64,000 nucleotides of DNA from Candidatus Babeliales bacterium (GTDB lineage: Bacteria; Babelota; Babeliae; Babelales; JACPOV01). The notes under the pieces were generated by a model, which saw only the letters and a program-made list of their open reading frames with translations, was not told where the DNA came from and searched no databases. Positions 25,811-35,823 of this stretch are shown here, piece by piece. Numbering within the stretch: the first letter of the stretch is position 1; each line of letters starts with the position of its first letter. The translations under genes were made by a program, and so were the position numbers. The stretch is taken from the NCBI GenBank assembly GCA_036260945.1, contig DATALT010000002.1, positions 558,001 to 622,000 of the forward strand. The letters are read 5' to 3'.

Positions 25811-28370
25811 ATTTGGTTATTACTTTATTGCCATTTGAACGCTTCCAATAATACGCGCATTTAACAATATCTGTGGTTATAAAATAAATGATGCATAAAA
25901 TAGCAATGATTAAAAGATGATGCGGCTCAAGCTTGGTAAATGAAAATAAGCGTCGCGTGAATGGTATAAATGGAAGCGCTACCGCAGCGGTACCCGAAAG
26001 TAATGCAAGCGCAACTAATGTAGATGATGGGCGGTGTGCTCGAAAAAAAGGCCCTTCAGTTCTGATTGAAAAAATAAATACAAGTTCTGTTAAAATGCTT
26101 AAACAGAACCAACCTGTTTGCAAAACAACCGGTTCATATCTTCTAAAGATCGAAAAATAAATTAAATCAAATATGGTACTAACGATACTTAAAATAACGA
26201 TCGGTGCAAGAATATCGCCCGTTTGATAACTAACTGGTTTTCGTATTTGCTTTGGATCAACCGCATCAGTAGAAATCGCAATCATTGGCAAATCGCTCAT
26301 AACATTAAGAATCAATAGTTGCATGGGCAGCATCGGTAAATAATCGATCAAGAGAGTGGCGATCGCTAGTGAGTAAAAATTTCCAAAATTAGTGGATAAC
26401 GCTGTTTTAATATATTTAAAGGTATTAGCAAAAATAATCCGGCCTTCTTCAACTCCATTAACAATAACAAGTAAGCTTTTCTTTAATAATATCACATCTG
26501 CAGCGTCACGCGCGCTATCAACTGCATCTTCTACCGCTACCGAAACATCTGCTATTTTTAATGCTGGCCCATCATTGATGCCATCACCCATATAACCAAC
26601 TTCATAGCGTGTCTGCAAAATCTTAATTATCTCTAATTTTTGATCAGGAAGCACTCGCGCAAAAGCATTGTATTTAAAACAAAGTGCCTGCTTTTCATCA
26701 GCCGATTTATTTATTAATTCTGCTCCAGTGAGAACTTCTGTCGCATCGGTAATCAAACCTATTTGTTTGCACACTGCGCCAACAACTTCTTTTATGTCGC
26801 CGCTTAATACTTTTATTTGTATTCCTAATTTCTGCGCCTTATCAATCGCCTCATGAGCAGTGGTTTTTATAGGATCAGCAAAAGAAATCCCACCCAAAAG
26901 TTCAAAATTATTTTCATTATCTTGAATGCTCTTGAGAGGGGCTCTGTCCTTTTGTACCGTTCTTATGGCAACTGCTAAGACTCTTCTTCCTAATCGGCCT
27001 TCATTTTCAGACCATTCAAGAAAAGATTTTAACCATTCCTTATCTGGCGTTGCACAATGCGAAACAATTTCATCAACCATTCCGCGCTCAATAATTTCTG
27101 TATCTGTTCCATGCTGTACAACCACGAGATTTCTTTTGGTTTGCGGATCAAATGGTATTTCGCCAATTTTTTTATACTCGGATAATTTTTTTGTTTCTTG
27201 CGCAACTGCATCCCACAATACACGATCAAAACCTTTGGTTGCTTTGGGAATTGCGTCGTAGGTATTTTCTGCCGCAAGCAATGCGCTCCAGAGGAGGCGC
27301 TTTTCGTCTCGGGCATAACTGCCAGCTATAGTTAATGAATTTTGAGTAAGGGTTCCTGTTTTATCAGTACAAATTAATTGCACACTTCCTAAATCTTCAA
27401 TTGCCGAAAGTCGTTTCACAATAACTTTCTTTTTTGCAAGACGAGAAATACCTTGAGATAGTGAAAACGTGACTACAACCGGCAAAGCTTCAGGGATGAC
27501 CGTAATTGCAAGCGCTAATGAAAATATAAAAAGATCAAAAATATTAACGCGTCCTGCTTTCAATAAAACATTTGCACCAAAAACACAAATGAGCGTTGTA
27601 AACACCAGAATAATGATAATGTTTCCAAGGCGACCCACTTTTTTTGCAAAACTACTTTCTCGCATTGTGGCGATCGTCAAATAAACGAGCGCGCCCATTT
27701 GCGTCGAACTTCCGATCGCAAACACCACGCCAACCGCTTTGCCGCTCGTGATCAAGGTGCCGGTAAAAAGAATATTTTCCGCTTGGGTTGGCTGATTAAT
27801 GGGACCTTTAAGATTTTCTGCCCGCTTACTTACAGGAAGCGATTCACCAGTTAATACCGATTCATCAACTTGAACATTTTCTGCCATGATTAAACGAATA
27901 TCGGCAGGTACTCGGTCTCCGGGAAATAAAAGAACAATATCTCCTGGCACCATTTGTTCGCTTGTTATTTCTAATTCTTTGCCATCGCGAATCACTCGTT
28001 CCCGATGCACTAAATATTTCTTAAGTAAACTCAGTTGATTTTCCGCGTGATATTCTTGGTAAAATCCAACGACGACGTTAATGGTAATAAAAAGCAAAAT
28101 GACAATGCCGTCGTACCATTCCTGCACAGCGAGTGCAATAATCGCAACAATCGCAAGTAAATAAAAAAATGGTGATTTCAGTTGAGCGAGAATAATATGC
28201 AATGCATTACGATCATGCTCCTGAATATAGTTTGGGCCATACTGCTGTTGACGTTGCTTGATTTGAGATGTTCTCAAACCAGTATCGATCGATGTCTCTA
28301 ACTTCTTTAACAGTTGATCAAGTGGGGTTGTCGCATAAAAAGTAAATAAGAAGGGAGGGGCTTCATTCAT
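25809..28370 (-). CDS. Cation-transporting P-type ATPase (P2/P3, MgtA/Ca-type)
   Basis: 853 residues. The order is N-terminal cation-ATPase domain, two helices, actuator domain (LTGESLPVSK), PEALPVVVT helix, the phosphorylation motif CTDKTGTLT with Asp336, nucleotide-binding domain, GDGINDGPALK hinge motif, and about six C-terminal helices. It pumps a cation with aspartyl-phosphate chemistry. The QTGWF...SIRTE segment near the C-terminus recalls MgtA-type magnesium ATPases, whereas the N-terminus resembles calcium ATPases. The ion is therefore uncertain. It lies ~30 bp downstream of cmk. Confidence 0.92.
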   Translation of the reverse strand: MNEAPPFLFTFYATTPLDQLLKKLETSIDTGLRTSQIKQRQQQYGPNYIQEHDRNALHIILAQLKSPFFYLLAIVAIIALAVQEWYDGIVILLFITINVVVGFYQEYHAENQLSLLKKYLVHRERVIRDGKELEITSEQMVPGDIVLLFPGDRVPADIRLIMAENVQVDESVLTGESLPVSKRAENLKGPINQPTQAENILFTGTLITSGKAVGVVFAIGSSTQMGALVYLTIATMRESSFAKKVGRLGNIIIILVFTTLICVFGANVLLKAGRVNIFDLFIFSLALAITVIPEALPVVVTFSLSQGISRLAKKKVIVKRLSAIEDLGSVQLICTDKTGTLTQNSLTIAGSYARDEKRLLWSALLAAENTYDAIPKATKGFDRVLWDAVAQETKKLSEYKKIGEIPFDPQTKRNLVVVQHGTDTEIIERGMVDEIVSHCATPDKEWLKSFLEWSENEGRLGRRVLAVAIRTVQKDRAPLKSIQDNENNFELLGGISFADPIKTTAHEAIDKAQKLGIQIKVLSGDIKEVVGAVCKQIGLITDATEVLTGAELINKSADEKQALCFKYNAFARVLPDQKLEIIKILQTRYEVGYMGDGINDGPALKIADVSVAVEDAVDSARDAADVILLKKSLLVIVNGVEEGRIIFANTFKYIKTALSTNFGNFYSLAIATLLIDYLPMLPMQLLILNVMSDLPMIAISTDAVDPKQIRKPVSYQTGDILAPIVILSIVSTIFDLIYFSIFRRYEPVVLQTGWFCLSILTELVFIFSIRTEGPFFRAHRPSSTLVALALLSGTAAVALPFIPFTRRLFSFTKLEPHHLLIIAILCIIYFITTDIVKCAYYWKRSNGNKVITK

Positions 28371-28399
28371 AAAAATCCTTTTTTATTCGATTGCTTCTT

Positions 28400-29101
28400 T
28401 TAGTATTCGTTTTTATGCGGGGCCTTTTTTATGAGAACTTGCACAACATCATTCATCTGAGCAACGATTTCATTGGGAGTACTTTGCGATGAATCAATAA
28501 TGTAAGCTCCTTCTGGCACGACAAGCGGTGCTATTTGCCTACTTGAATCTCTCTGATCTCGCTCTTCTATCATTCTTTTTACGAGTTCAATTTCCACCGG
28601 ATTTCCCCGCGCGATCTGATCCTTACTCCAGCGATGAGCTCGTACCTCAACTTGTGCTGTCAAAAAAAATTTACCAAGTGCATCGGGAAAAACTACAGAA
28701 CCGCAATCGCGTCCCTCAACTACTACATTTTCATTACGCACTAATAAGCGCTGCAACTGTGCAACAGCTAACCGCACATCTTCGTTCTTTGCTATGATTG
28801 ATGCAAGCTGATCCAATTTCGCCTCTTTTAAAAACTGTGTAATTTCTTTGCCATCAAACTTTGCAACACCACCAGCATTATTCAACATATAAGAAAAGCG
28901 GTTACCAAAAGCTTCCTGTATATCGGCCAACTCAATATCTTCTATCTGTTGAGGCGAATAGCCGAACGAATGAGTCAAAATATAAGCGAGCGCACGAAAC
29001 AAAAATCCACTGCTTAAGCAATTCCATCCGAGCCGCTGAGCTAATTCTTTTGCAATAGTCGATTTTCCACTTGCTGTTGGACCATCAATCGTAATAATCA
29101 T
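28400..29101 (-). CDS. cmk: Cytidylate kinase
   Basis: 233 residues, starting with the P-loop GPTASGKST. It continues with SSGFLFRALAY (the CMP-kinase form of the substrate site), VVEGRDCGSVVFP and the LID region ERDQRDSSR. It phosphorylates CMP/dCMP. It begins 9 bp after recJ ends and precedes the P-type ATPase on the same strand. Having a CMP kinase next to NTT carriers fits a cell that imports or salvages nucleotides. Confidence 0.96.
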   Translation of the reverse strand: MIITIDGPTASGKSTIAKELAQRLGWNCLSSGFLFRALAYILTHSFGYSPQQIEDIELADIQEAFGNRFSYMLNNAGGVAKFDGKEITQFLKEAKLDQLASIIAKNEDVRLAVAQLQRLLVRNENVVVEGRDCGSVVFPDALGKFFLTAQVEVRAHRWSKDQIARGNPVEIELVKRMIEERDQRDSSRQIAPLVVPEGAYIIDSSQSTPNEIVAQMNDVVQVLIKKAPHKNEY

Positions 29102-29110
29102 TTATTCTCC

Positions 29111-30835
29111 TTATGATCGCTTGCAATCGATACCCTGAAGTTCGATAGAAACTTTACCGTTCCAATTATTTTCTGAAACATGGGCTATCATATCAAATTG
29201 TTCATCTTGATAGTTATTAAATAAATCAAAAAGATCGGGACGATTAAAGAAGATAATCGGCTTGGTGACACCATCTGCAAAAATTAAGCATTTAACATGT
29301 GCATCTTTTAAAAGAGTTGGTGGTTGCAAAAGCGTAACTCGTTCAATATAAAATACCGGCTCAGGGTTTTCATTACCAAATGGTTCAAAATAGGAAAGAT
29401 CATTCGTTATTTTTTTTGTCAGATCTCCCAAACGAAGCGTCGCATCAACGCTCTTTTGAGGAATAAGATCCTCAGGCGTTAATTGCGCTCTGATTAATTT
29501 CTCAAGTCGTTCTTTGAGCTCTGGTACTTTTTCGATTTTAAGAGAAAGCCCTGCTGCAACAGCGTGTCCGCCAAACGTAATAAGTAAATCTTTGCATTCT
29601 GACAAAGCGTTAAACATATTAAATGCCGGTAGTGATCTGCATGATCCTTTTGCAATGCCATCTTTTGTTACGTGCAATAAAATTGCAGGTCGATTATAGG
29701 CTCCCACTAATCGTGAAGCAACCAACCCAATAATTCCTGCAGGCCACTGATTGCTGGCAGCAATAATAACCGATTCTTTTTCAAGATCTATACGTTTTTG
29801 CTCAATCTCACAAATGACATCTGAAAGAACCGCTCGCTCAATTTCTCTGCGCGCCTGATTCAACTCTGCAAGAATGGCACCGACATGCTCAGTTTCTCGC
29901 TGATCTGAGCCTATGAGAAATTTAACTCCTTGGCGCGGATCTTCTAGGCGACCTAAAGCATTAATTTGGGGCGCAAGCGCATAACCAATATCTGAAGCAC
30001 CAATAGTTTCTTTAGTTACCTTGCCATTTGTTTTGAGCACGGTAAGCGCATAGCTGTGCGATTTATTTACACGATTCAAACAATGGCGAACCCAGAAACG
30101 GTTTTCTCCTGTCAGTGGGACAACGTCCGCCACCGTGCCTAATAATAAAAGTTCATATACTTTATCGGGCAGCTCTTTATTCAATTTTTCATACAGCAAA
30201 CTCATCAATTTAAATGAAACGCCAACCCCTGCAAATAACTTAAACGGATAATCGCACAATTGCTGATGCGGATTTACTAACGCATAGGAATCGGGCAGTT
30301 GATCATGAGGGCGGTGATGATCGGTAATAATTAAATCGATGCCAAGTTCTTTTGCTTTAAGCGCAGGCTCGAATGCGGTTACACCATTATCTACCGTAAT
30401 TATAAGTGAATACCCATTTTGCGCAGCGCGCTCAACCACACGCGTTGAAAGGCCGTACCCATCTCGAGCTCGATTGGGCAGAAAAAAATTAATATTTGCA
30501 TTCAGAGGAACCATGCATAGCATTATTAAGGCGCTTGAGGTTATACCATCAACATCGTAATCACCAAAAATAAGTATTTTTTCATTCCGCTCAATAGCAA
30601 GCAATACTCTTTCTATCGCTTTTTGTGCATCTTTTAAAAGCGACGGATGAGCAACATCTCGTTCTTGTACACTAAAAAGATATCGATCTATTTCTTCTTT
30701 CGTAAGCAGCCCGCGCGCAAGTAACGTAGCGGCCAAGGGCAGCGAAATATTATATGAACTGGCAATATGCAGCGCCTCGCTTGGTTGAACCGATGGCATA
30801 ACCCATCGATATTTCAAGCCCTGAAGAATGTTCAT
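29111..30835 (-). CDS. recJ: Single-stranded-DNA-specific exonuclease RecJ
   Basis: 574 residues, normal for RecJ. The DHH family motifs are present: DYDVDGITSS, VDNG, TDHHRP, and the DHHA1 region with ITFGGHAVAAGLSL. A C-terminal OB-like domain ends the protein. It degrades 5' ends of single-stranded DNA in recombination and repair. It is the first gene of a recJ-cmk-ATPase run. Confidence 0.96.
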   Translation of the reverse strand: MNILQGLKYRWVMPSVQPSEALHIASSYNISLPLAATLLARGLLTKEEIDRYLFSVQERDVAHPSLLKDAQKAIERVLLAIERNEKILIFGDYDVDGITSSALIMLCMVPLNANINFFLPNRARDGYGLSTRVVERAAQNGYSLIITVDNGVTAFEPALKAKELGIDLIITDHHRPHDQLPDSYALVNPHQQLCDYPFKLFAGVGVSFKLMSLLYEKLNKELPDKVYELLLLGTVADVVPLTGENRFWVRHCLNRVNKSHSYALTVLKTNGKVTKETIGASDIGYALAPQINALGRLEDPRQGVKFLIGSDQRETEHVGAILAELNQARREIERAVLSDVICEIEQKRIDLEKESVIIAASNQWPAGIIGLVASRLVGAYNRPAILLHVTKDGIAKGSCRSLPAFNMFNALSECKDLLITFGGHAVAAGLSLKIEKVPELKERLEKLIRAQLTPEDLIPQKSVDATLRLGDLTKKITNDLSYFEPFGNENPEPVFYIERVTLLQPPTLLKDAHVKCLIFADGVTKPIIFFNRPDLFDLFNNYQDEQFDMIAHVSENNWNGKVSIELQGIDCKRS

Positions 30836-30970
30836 CGTCGATCCTGCAAAAAACTCGTAATGAATTCGCTCAATTTAGATCCAGTGAGCTGACGCCAACT
30901 GAACACACTTTTTGAATGTAGGGGCTATGGGTAAACCAGAAAGCATACCGGCCACTATTTTTGAAGTATG

Positions 30971-31035
30971 CTTCTTTTTAGAGTAAATGAAAAGAAGCGC
31001 TATCAAGTGCAATTAAATTGATCGCACTTGATAGC
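30971..31035 (-). terminator. Double hairpin after the phospholipase-like gene
   Basis: A perfect 12-bp stem GCTATCAAGTGC (30999-31010) / GCACTTGATAGC (31024-31035) is followed on the minus strand by a second, AT-rich stem CTTCTTTT/AAAAGAAG (30971-30997) that supplies T-runs. It lies 9 bp after the stop codon. Confidence 0.8.
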
Positions 31036-31043
31036 AAAATTTT

Positions 31044-32969
31044 TCAACCACCAATTTCAAGTTCTTGCTTGAAAACAATATCGTTTATTATCTCTTTGAT
31101 CTGTTGCTTATACGCTTTGACAACAAGTTCAGAAACGCCCGTAAGCTGATTAAATTGCTCAGTGTTATATGCAAAATTGAACGTGCCGCAAAAATCATGC
31201 TCAACACATTTTTCCATTGAAAAATTTGAAAGCTGATGCTTCTCAATTAATGCGCGTAACTCAGGAATTGTCGAAGCTTTTTTTATAAATTCTTCATTGG
31301 GGAAAAAGTGGAAATAAACAATAAGTGGAGAAATGTCATCCTCCGGTACGGTGCGATAAACTTGAAACAGCTCTCCGCTGATGAGAGGTACTTTTTCGTA
31401 TTTTACTTTATAAACACGTTCAATATCGTTCAACATCTTAGCAAGTTCGCCTCCTGCTATCGCGTCGCTTGAAGCATCTCCAATAAATATAAGTTTAACA
31501 TTTCGATCGGGCCGCATTAACGGCCGTATCGGAATGTTATAATCAATGCCTGCATCAACAAACGTAATTTGCTCACGAGCTTGAAGCCACGAACTTCCTT
31601 TATCGTATCCCTTGAACGGATTACGCACTTGGCCTGGGGCAATACGCTTTGTACCTATCCGCGAATCACTCAACCCATTAATAACTATTTTAGTAATACC
31701 AACAGCGATTGCGTCAAAGCTAATTGTTTTGAAAGGATTCTCTATACCCCCAAAAATAATATTATTAGCCTCGATCTCTTCCGCTTGCGTAATCGGCCCC
31801 GCACTTGTGTTTATCATACTGCGCATATCTTGCAAATTAATCGTATAGGCTGAACCAAAAATCCCCATCTGAAAACCAAAACTTTGTTCAGGAGCAAAAT
31901 CGACCGATTTACCATTTTCAAATCTGCGGCCAAAAGCAAAAGAAGGAATCGCTAGTCCGGTTTCTAAGTTGCGCACCTCTTCTGGAGTAAATTCATACCA
32001 ATTATATTGATATAATCCTCCATTATCTTTTGCCATAGAAACGGCGGTATAAAGCGGCCAAGGATTATTTCCTTGCTGGACACTGAACCATTGATTTGAA
32101 AGATGCTGGCGTTGCTGCATATCACCAAAATCGGAAAGAAGCGCATGTGCAAGAAGTGCACCATATAAATCAACAGAGCTCACCACTTGCCCAAATACTA
32201 CTTTGGGGAAAATAACATCATTTGCAAGGCGCAGGAAACTCAAAGAATTTCTATTCCCGCTCCCTTTAAGATCAAATGTATCCGCCTTAATTTTATCACG
32301 TAATAGCTGATTAAATTCGTCGATCGAAACAAATTTATTATTATTCGGCTGTTGCATTAATGTCCACGGCCCGACATACCACGTTGATCCTGAAAGAGAT
32401 GAAACGTACGTAATTGCATCAAGCAATCCTAAATCTTGCAACGCTTTCATAAAACCTGCGGTGATTACCATCGCTCGATAACCGCCACCACTAAACGCAC
32501 ATGCTATTTTAGGTACTGCGTCGATTGGAATTGAATAAGAATTAAGAAAATTGGCAAGAGCCGCCTGAACTTTCCTGGTACGATTTACTAAAAATTCGCC
32601 TTCTAGTGATCGACCAGGCTTGAGGATTTTGTTTTCGTTGATGACTTGTGCAATATCATTTTTGTGGGGGCTTTTTGCTGACAACAATTGGATAACGTAT
32701 TCTTTTGCTGCAGGCAGTCCATATTTTGTGCCCAACTCATAAAAACTAATCTCTTGGATTTTCTTTTTGGCAAAATTAACGGAGACGCTTAACATATCCT
32801 CGAGCCGCGCATCTTTTAATTCTTTCTCAATTTCTTGAGAAAGCTCCTTAACGGTTTCATTTAAACCTTGTTGAATCGATTTGCGTTCTGTTATTTCTGA
32901 CATGCCAGCAAGAATAACAAGTCCTATTAAAATCGCAGCGCGTACTCCATACCCTATGTTCTTACTCAT
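31044..32969 (-). CDS. Exported cPLA2-like (group IV) phospholipase
   Basis: 641 residues. The N-terminus has a signal-like hydrophobic stretch (AAILIGLVILAGM), followed by ~130 helical residues. The catalytic core matches eukaryotic cytosolic phospholipase A2: SGGGYRAM at 160-167 with the oxyanion Arg165, the nucleophile Ser193 in LSGSTWY, and the catalytic Asp472 in VDAGIDYNIPIRPLMRP. The Arg-to-Ser spacing of 28 equals that in human cPLA2-alpha, and the cPLA2 context (ALYESGILD...TYVAGLSGSTWY) is closely mirrored. Bacterial patatins such as ExoU have GxSxG plus DGG and lack this context. There is no C2 domain. Predicted activity is hydrolysis of phospholipid acyl esters, probably outside the bacterial cytoplasm. 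Confidence 0.85.
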   Translation of the reverse strand: MSKNIGYGVRAAILIGLVILAGMSEITERKSIQQGLNETVKELSQEIEKELKDARLEDMLSVSVNFAKKKIQEISFYELGTKYGLPAAKEYVIQLLSAKSPHKNDIAQVINENKILKPGRSLEGEFLVNRTRKVQAALANFLNSYSIPIDAVPKIACAFSGGGYRAMVITAGFMKALQDLGLLDAITYVSSLSGSTWYVGPWTLMQQPNNNKFVSIDEFNQLLRDKIKADTFDLKGSGNRNSLSFLRLANDVIFPKVVFGQVVSSVDLYGALLAHALLSDFGDMQQRQHLSNQWFSVQQGNNPWPLYTAVSMAKDNGGLYQYNWYEFTPEEVRNLETGLAIPSFAFGRRFENGKSVDFAPEQSFGFQMGIFGSAYTINLQDMRSMINTSAGPITQAEEIEANNIIFGGIENPFKTISFDAIAVGITKIVINGLSDSRIGTKRIAPGQVRNPFKGYDKGSSWLQAREQITFVDAGIDYNIPIRPLMRPDRNVKLIFIGDASSDAIAGGELAKMLNDIERVYKVKYEKVPLISGELFQVYRTVPEDDISPLIVYFHFFPNEEFIKKASTIPELRALIEKHQLSNFSMEKCVEHDFCGTFNFAYNTEQFNQLTGVSELVVKAYKQQIKEIINDIVFKQELEIGG

Positions 32970-33105
32970 GAGTTCTCCCCCGATCTCTTTTTTTTAAAAC
33001 CTACCAGCCTTTATTTATAATAGTCAATAAATCAAGCGTGGTCTTATTCCTGAGCAATTTCGCTGTATAATGTAAAAAAACTCGCTACCAAAAGGATTAC
33101 TTACC

Positions 33106-33579
33106 TTGAACAGAACACTATTTCTTTTTACCATCGCTTTAATTTCAATGCATAATCCAACTAATAATTGTCATACTGCCAAAAATCAGGTATTCATCCA
33201 GACGCGAACGAATTCAATCGCACCAACCTATGGAACCGCTGAATCGATCGAAGGTAAAATTAATCTCATGCGAGCCGAATTTGCACAGCTGGATGCGCAA
33301 CAAGAATCTTTAAAAGCAACCGCGATCAAATCGCATGAAAAAAGTGAAAAATTTCAAGCGTTGCTCGACACGATTAATGCAAAACTTCAAATGGAGATTG
33401 AAAAGAAAAAGAAAGTGCTAGAAGAAAAAGAAAATAAAGCTAAAATGAACTATCGCATTCCCATTCATCATGAAAGAACATCATGCAATTACCATTCCTT
33501 TTTTTATTTTTTTGCACGCTCGGTCAGATTGCCTATGCTACTTCTCAATTTGAATCTCTATTTCCAGTCAAAACGTTAG
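33106..33579 (+). CDS. Small exported coiled-coil protein, unknown function
   Basis: 157 residues from a TTG start at 33106 preceded by AAAGGA. The first ~20 residues are signal-like (LFLFTIALISMH). Residues ~50-115 are a strong coiled coil, rich in Lys/Glu with regular Leu/Ile. The last ~40 residues run in a different style, overlapping the next gene by 97 bp, which may mean the true protein ends earlier in another strain. No family is recognised. A TATAAT box lies at 33066-33071. Confidence 0.5.
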   Translation: MNRTLFLFTIALISMHNPTNNCHTAKNQVFIQTRTNSIAPTYGTAESIEGKINLMRAEFAQLDAQQESLKATAIKSHEKSEKFQALLDTINAKLQMEIEKKKKVLEEKENKAKMNYRIPIHHERTSCNYHSFFYFFARSVRLPMLLLNLNLYFQSKR

Positions 33580-33767
33580 AGAAGAGATCGCATCTTCTGC
33601 CACAAAACAAAACATCGGCCCACGTTGCAACACCTATGAATAAAGCAGATGTGATAAAGCTGGGAACCGTCATGTACATAGAGTCATTAAGTAAAAGAAT
33701 AGTGGCCACCAAAAAAAATATTGATGGCCGTTTTTTATTTATTCAAAAACTACGAGCAAAGCTATGA
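33483..33767 (+). CDS. Small exported protein overlapping the preceding gene
   Basis: 94 residues with a good signal peptide (MQLPFLFLFFCTLGQIAYA). The start is preceded by GAAAGAACATC. The mature part has a basic C-terminal helix (LSKRIVATKKNID). It overlaps the end of the upstream gene by 97 bp in a different frame and ends 5 bp before the convergent sod gene. Unknown function. Confidence 0.5.
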   Translation: MQLPFLFLFFCTLGQIAYATSQFESLFPVKTLEKRSHLLPQNKTSAHVATPMNKADVIKLGTVMYIESLSKRIVATKKNIDGRFLFIQKLRAKL

Positions 33768-33771
33768 TAGA

Positions 33772-34383
33772 TCAAAGTAGAGATTTATACGTATCTTCAA
33801 CAAAATCCCAATTAACTACATTCCACCATGCAGTAATATAATCGGGCCGTTTGTTTTGATATTTTAAATAGTAGGCATGCTCCCAAACATCAAGCCCAAG
33901 TACCGGCACCATGTCTTTCATAACCGGAGAATCTTGATTAGGAGTGGAAGTAACTTCTAACTCACCTTTGTGATTAATCATAAGCCACGCCCAACCACTT
34001 CCAAATCGTTTTTTTGCAGCCGTATTAAATTCCTCTTGAAAAGCTGTAAAACTTCCGAATTTTTTCGTAATCGCTTCACCTGTTTTACCGCGAGGTGTAC
34101 CACCACCGTTTTTTTTCATAAGATCCCAAAAAAATGAGTGATTTAAATGCCCGCCCGCATTATTTCGCACATCTTCTCGAATTGACTCAGGAATTTCATC
34201 TGTCTCAAGAAGAAGTTCTGCCAAGCTTTTTTTATAAAGTTCTGGATACTGATCAAGCGCTTTATTTAACTCGTCGACATATTTCTGATGATGCTTTGTA
34301 TAATGGATCTCCATTGTTCGCGCATCAATATAAGGTTCAAGTGCATCGTAGGAATATGGTAATGGGGGCAAGGTATATTTCAT
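33772..34383 (-). CDS. sod: Superoxide dismutase (Fe/Mn family)
   Basis: 203 residues from the ATG at 34383 ([10 protein letters not shown]), which matches family starts better than the ATG four codons upstream. The metal ligands are visible as His in EIHYTKHH, His in HLNHSFFW, and Asp/His in [13 protein letters not shown]. It dismutates superoxide, useful against a host oxidative burst. Iron or manganese preference cannot be decided. It follows ftsB closely. Confidence 0.95.
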   Translation of the reverse strand: MKYTLPPLPYSYDALEPYIDARTMEIHYTKHHQKYVDELNKALDQYPELYKKSLAELLLETDEIPESIREDVRNNAGGHLNHSFFWDLMKKNGGGTPRGKTGEAITKKFGSFTAFQEEFNTAAKKRFGSGWAWLMINHKGELEVTSTPNQDSPVMKDMVPVLGLDVWEHAYYLKYQNKRPDYITAWWNVVNWDFVEDTYKSLL

Positions 34384-34391
34384 TTTTTTCC

Positions 34392-34685
34392 TCAATTTAG
34401 ATAAATGACAAGTTCATCCGGGCGCGCCATGTGCAACTGCTCTCGCGCAATCTTTTCTCGATTAAAATCAGATGTTTTCCATTCGTTAATCTCTTTTTGA
34501 AGTACATTAATTTCGCCAAGGCAGCAATCTACTTGCTCTTGAATTTGTTCTTTTTCTTTTCCTAAGCGTTTTAATGCAGAGAGCCCATGCGAGCCGAAAA
34601 AATAGAATGCAAACATTACAACAATTTCACACGCAAAGAATGCCCGAAACAACGTTTTTTTCAAATGTAGAGACGTTATCATCAT
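34392..34685 (-). CDS. ftsB: FtsB/DivIC-type septum formation initiator
   Basis: 97 residues: a short cytoplasmic N-terminus, one membrane helix (~12-32), then a coiled coil ([17 protein letters not shown]) and a C-terminal FtsB-like region ([18 protein letters not shown]) that contains the conserved E-x-x-ARE-x-L pattern. It links FtsQ/FtsL to division. Its start overlaps the rapZ stop by one base (TAATG). Confidence 0.8.
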   Translation of the reverse strand: MMITSLHLKKTLFRAFFACEIVVMFAFYFFGSHGLSALKRLGKEKEQIQEQVDCCLGEINVLQKEINEWKTSDFNREKIAREQLHMARPDELVIYLN

Positions 34686-35611
34686 TATTCCCCTTTTTCT
34701 TGAATCATCGGTTCCCTATTAATATCACGATGTTTTACCACAAACATTACATTTTCCAACGTCCTTTGAGAAAGTTCATGAATAAAGGCAACAGAACGAT
34801 GACGCCCGCCTGTACAGCCAATCGCAACAGTAATAAAAAAGCGACCTTCTTTGTATGCACGCGCAATAGAATAATCAATAAAATCTATCATACGATGCCA
34901 ATATTCTTTTACTTCAGGCTGCTCAAAAAAATAGGCGCGCAATTCGGCACTTGTTCCATCAAGCGGTCTTAATTGATCAATAAAATAAGGGTTTGGCAAT
35001 GAACGAACATCGTACACGAAATTGCACTGTGCCGGAACACCATACTTAAAGCCGAACGATATCGCGTGAACAACAAGAACTGGCGCATCAGCCCGAACAA
35101 AATAAGAGCGCACAATTGAGCGCAATTGATGCGGAGTGCATTGGTCGGTTTCGACCACAACGTCCGCAATTGCATTAAGCGGCTTGAGTAATTTTTTTTC
35201 CTGATCTATTAAATCACTCATCGGAGCATTCGCTCCCAGTGGATGTTTTCTACGAGTTGTTTGATAACGCTTGAGGAGAATTGAAGAACTTGTGGATAAA
35301 AAAAATACGGTTAATGGTAATCCATTTTGTTTTGCTTGGAGCAGGTTATCGACAAGCAGCTCAATATTGGTACCGCTACGCACATCAACACCAAGTGCAA
35401 CTCGTTGTCCGTTAACTTGAAAGCGATCAAGAAGCTGAAAAAAATGAGGCAAAAGATCTATTGGCAAATTATCAACGCAAAAATAACCAATATCTTCTAA
35501 AGAACGTAATACGGTACTTTTGCCTGCACCCGAATAACCGGTGACAATAACCATTTCGGTTGATCGTTGATTAACCACAAGTGGCGTTGCAGATTGATGA
35601 GCCACTTCCAT
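34685..35611 (-). CDS. rapZ: RNase adapter protein RapZ (YvcJ family)
   Basis: 308 residues, with Walker A GYSGAGKST and the family motifs GYFCVDNLP, SFGFKYG, VYDVRSLPNP and the C-terminal GCTGGRHRSV. In E. coli RapZ guides RNase E to GlmZ and senses glucosamine-6-phosphate, so it controls GlmS. glmS is present ~5 kb away here, but no GlmZ-like RNA was recognised. In other bacteria the role is less clear. It is the first gene of rapZ-ftsB-sod. Confidence 0.95.
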   Translation of the reverse strand: MEVAHQSATPLVVNQRSTEMVIVTGYSGAGKSTVLRSLEDIGYFCVDNLPIDLLPHFFQLLDRFQVNGQRVALGVDVRSGTNIELLVDNLLQAKQNGLPLTVFFLSTSSSILLKRYQTTRRKHPLGANAPMSDLIDQEKKLLKPLNAIADVVVETDQCTPHQLRSIVRSYFVRADAPVLVVHAISFGFKYGVPAQCNFVYDVRSLPNPYFIDQLRPLDGTSAELRAYFFEQPEVKEYWHRMIDFIDYSIARAYKEGRFFITVAIGCTGGRHRSVAFIHELSQRTLENVMFVVKHRDINREPMIQEKGE

Positions 35612-35823
35612 TTTTGCTTCCTTTGTAAACGATTAAAATTTTTTTCATATTTTAATGATAGCATGTAACCAAAATTATTAGAAAATAGTTTTTTAATTTT
35701 TCCCAATAAAGGCTTTTCATGCAATCGGTTTTGCAACAAGAAAACAAAGAGAATGGCTCCCTTTCTTTTGGAATATAAAATAGCTATGATTCTGAGTAGA
35801 AGTATTTCACAAAAGGAGAATTC

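Noticed and set aside
29514-29699. Short plus-strand frames inside recJ, lon and the P-type ATPase
   Set aside because: All lie opposite well-supported conserved genes and have no features of their own.
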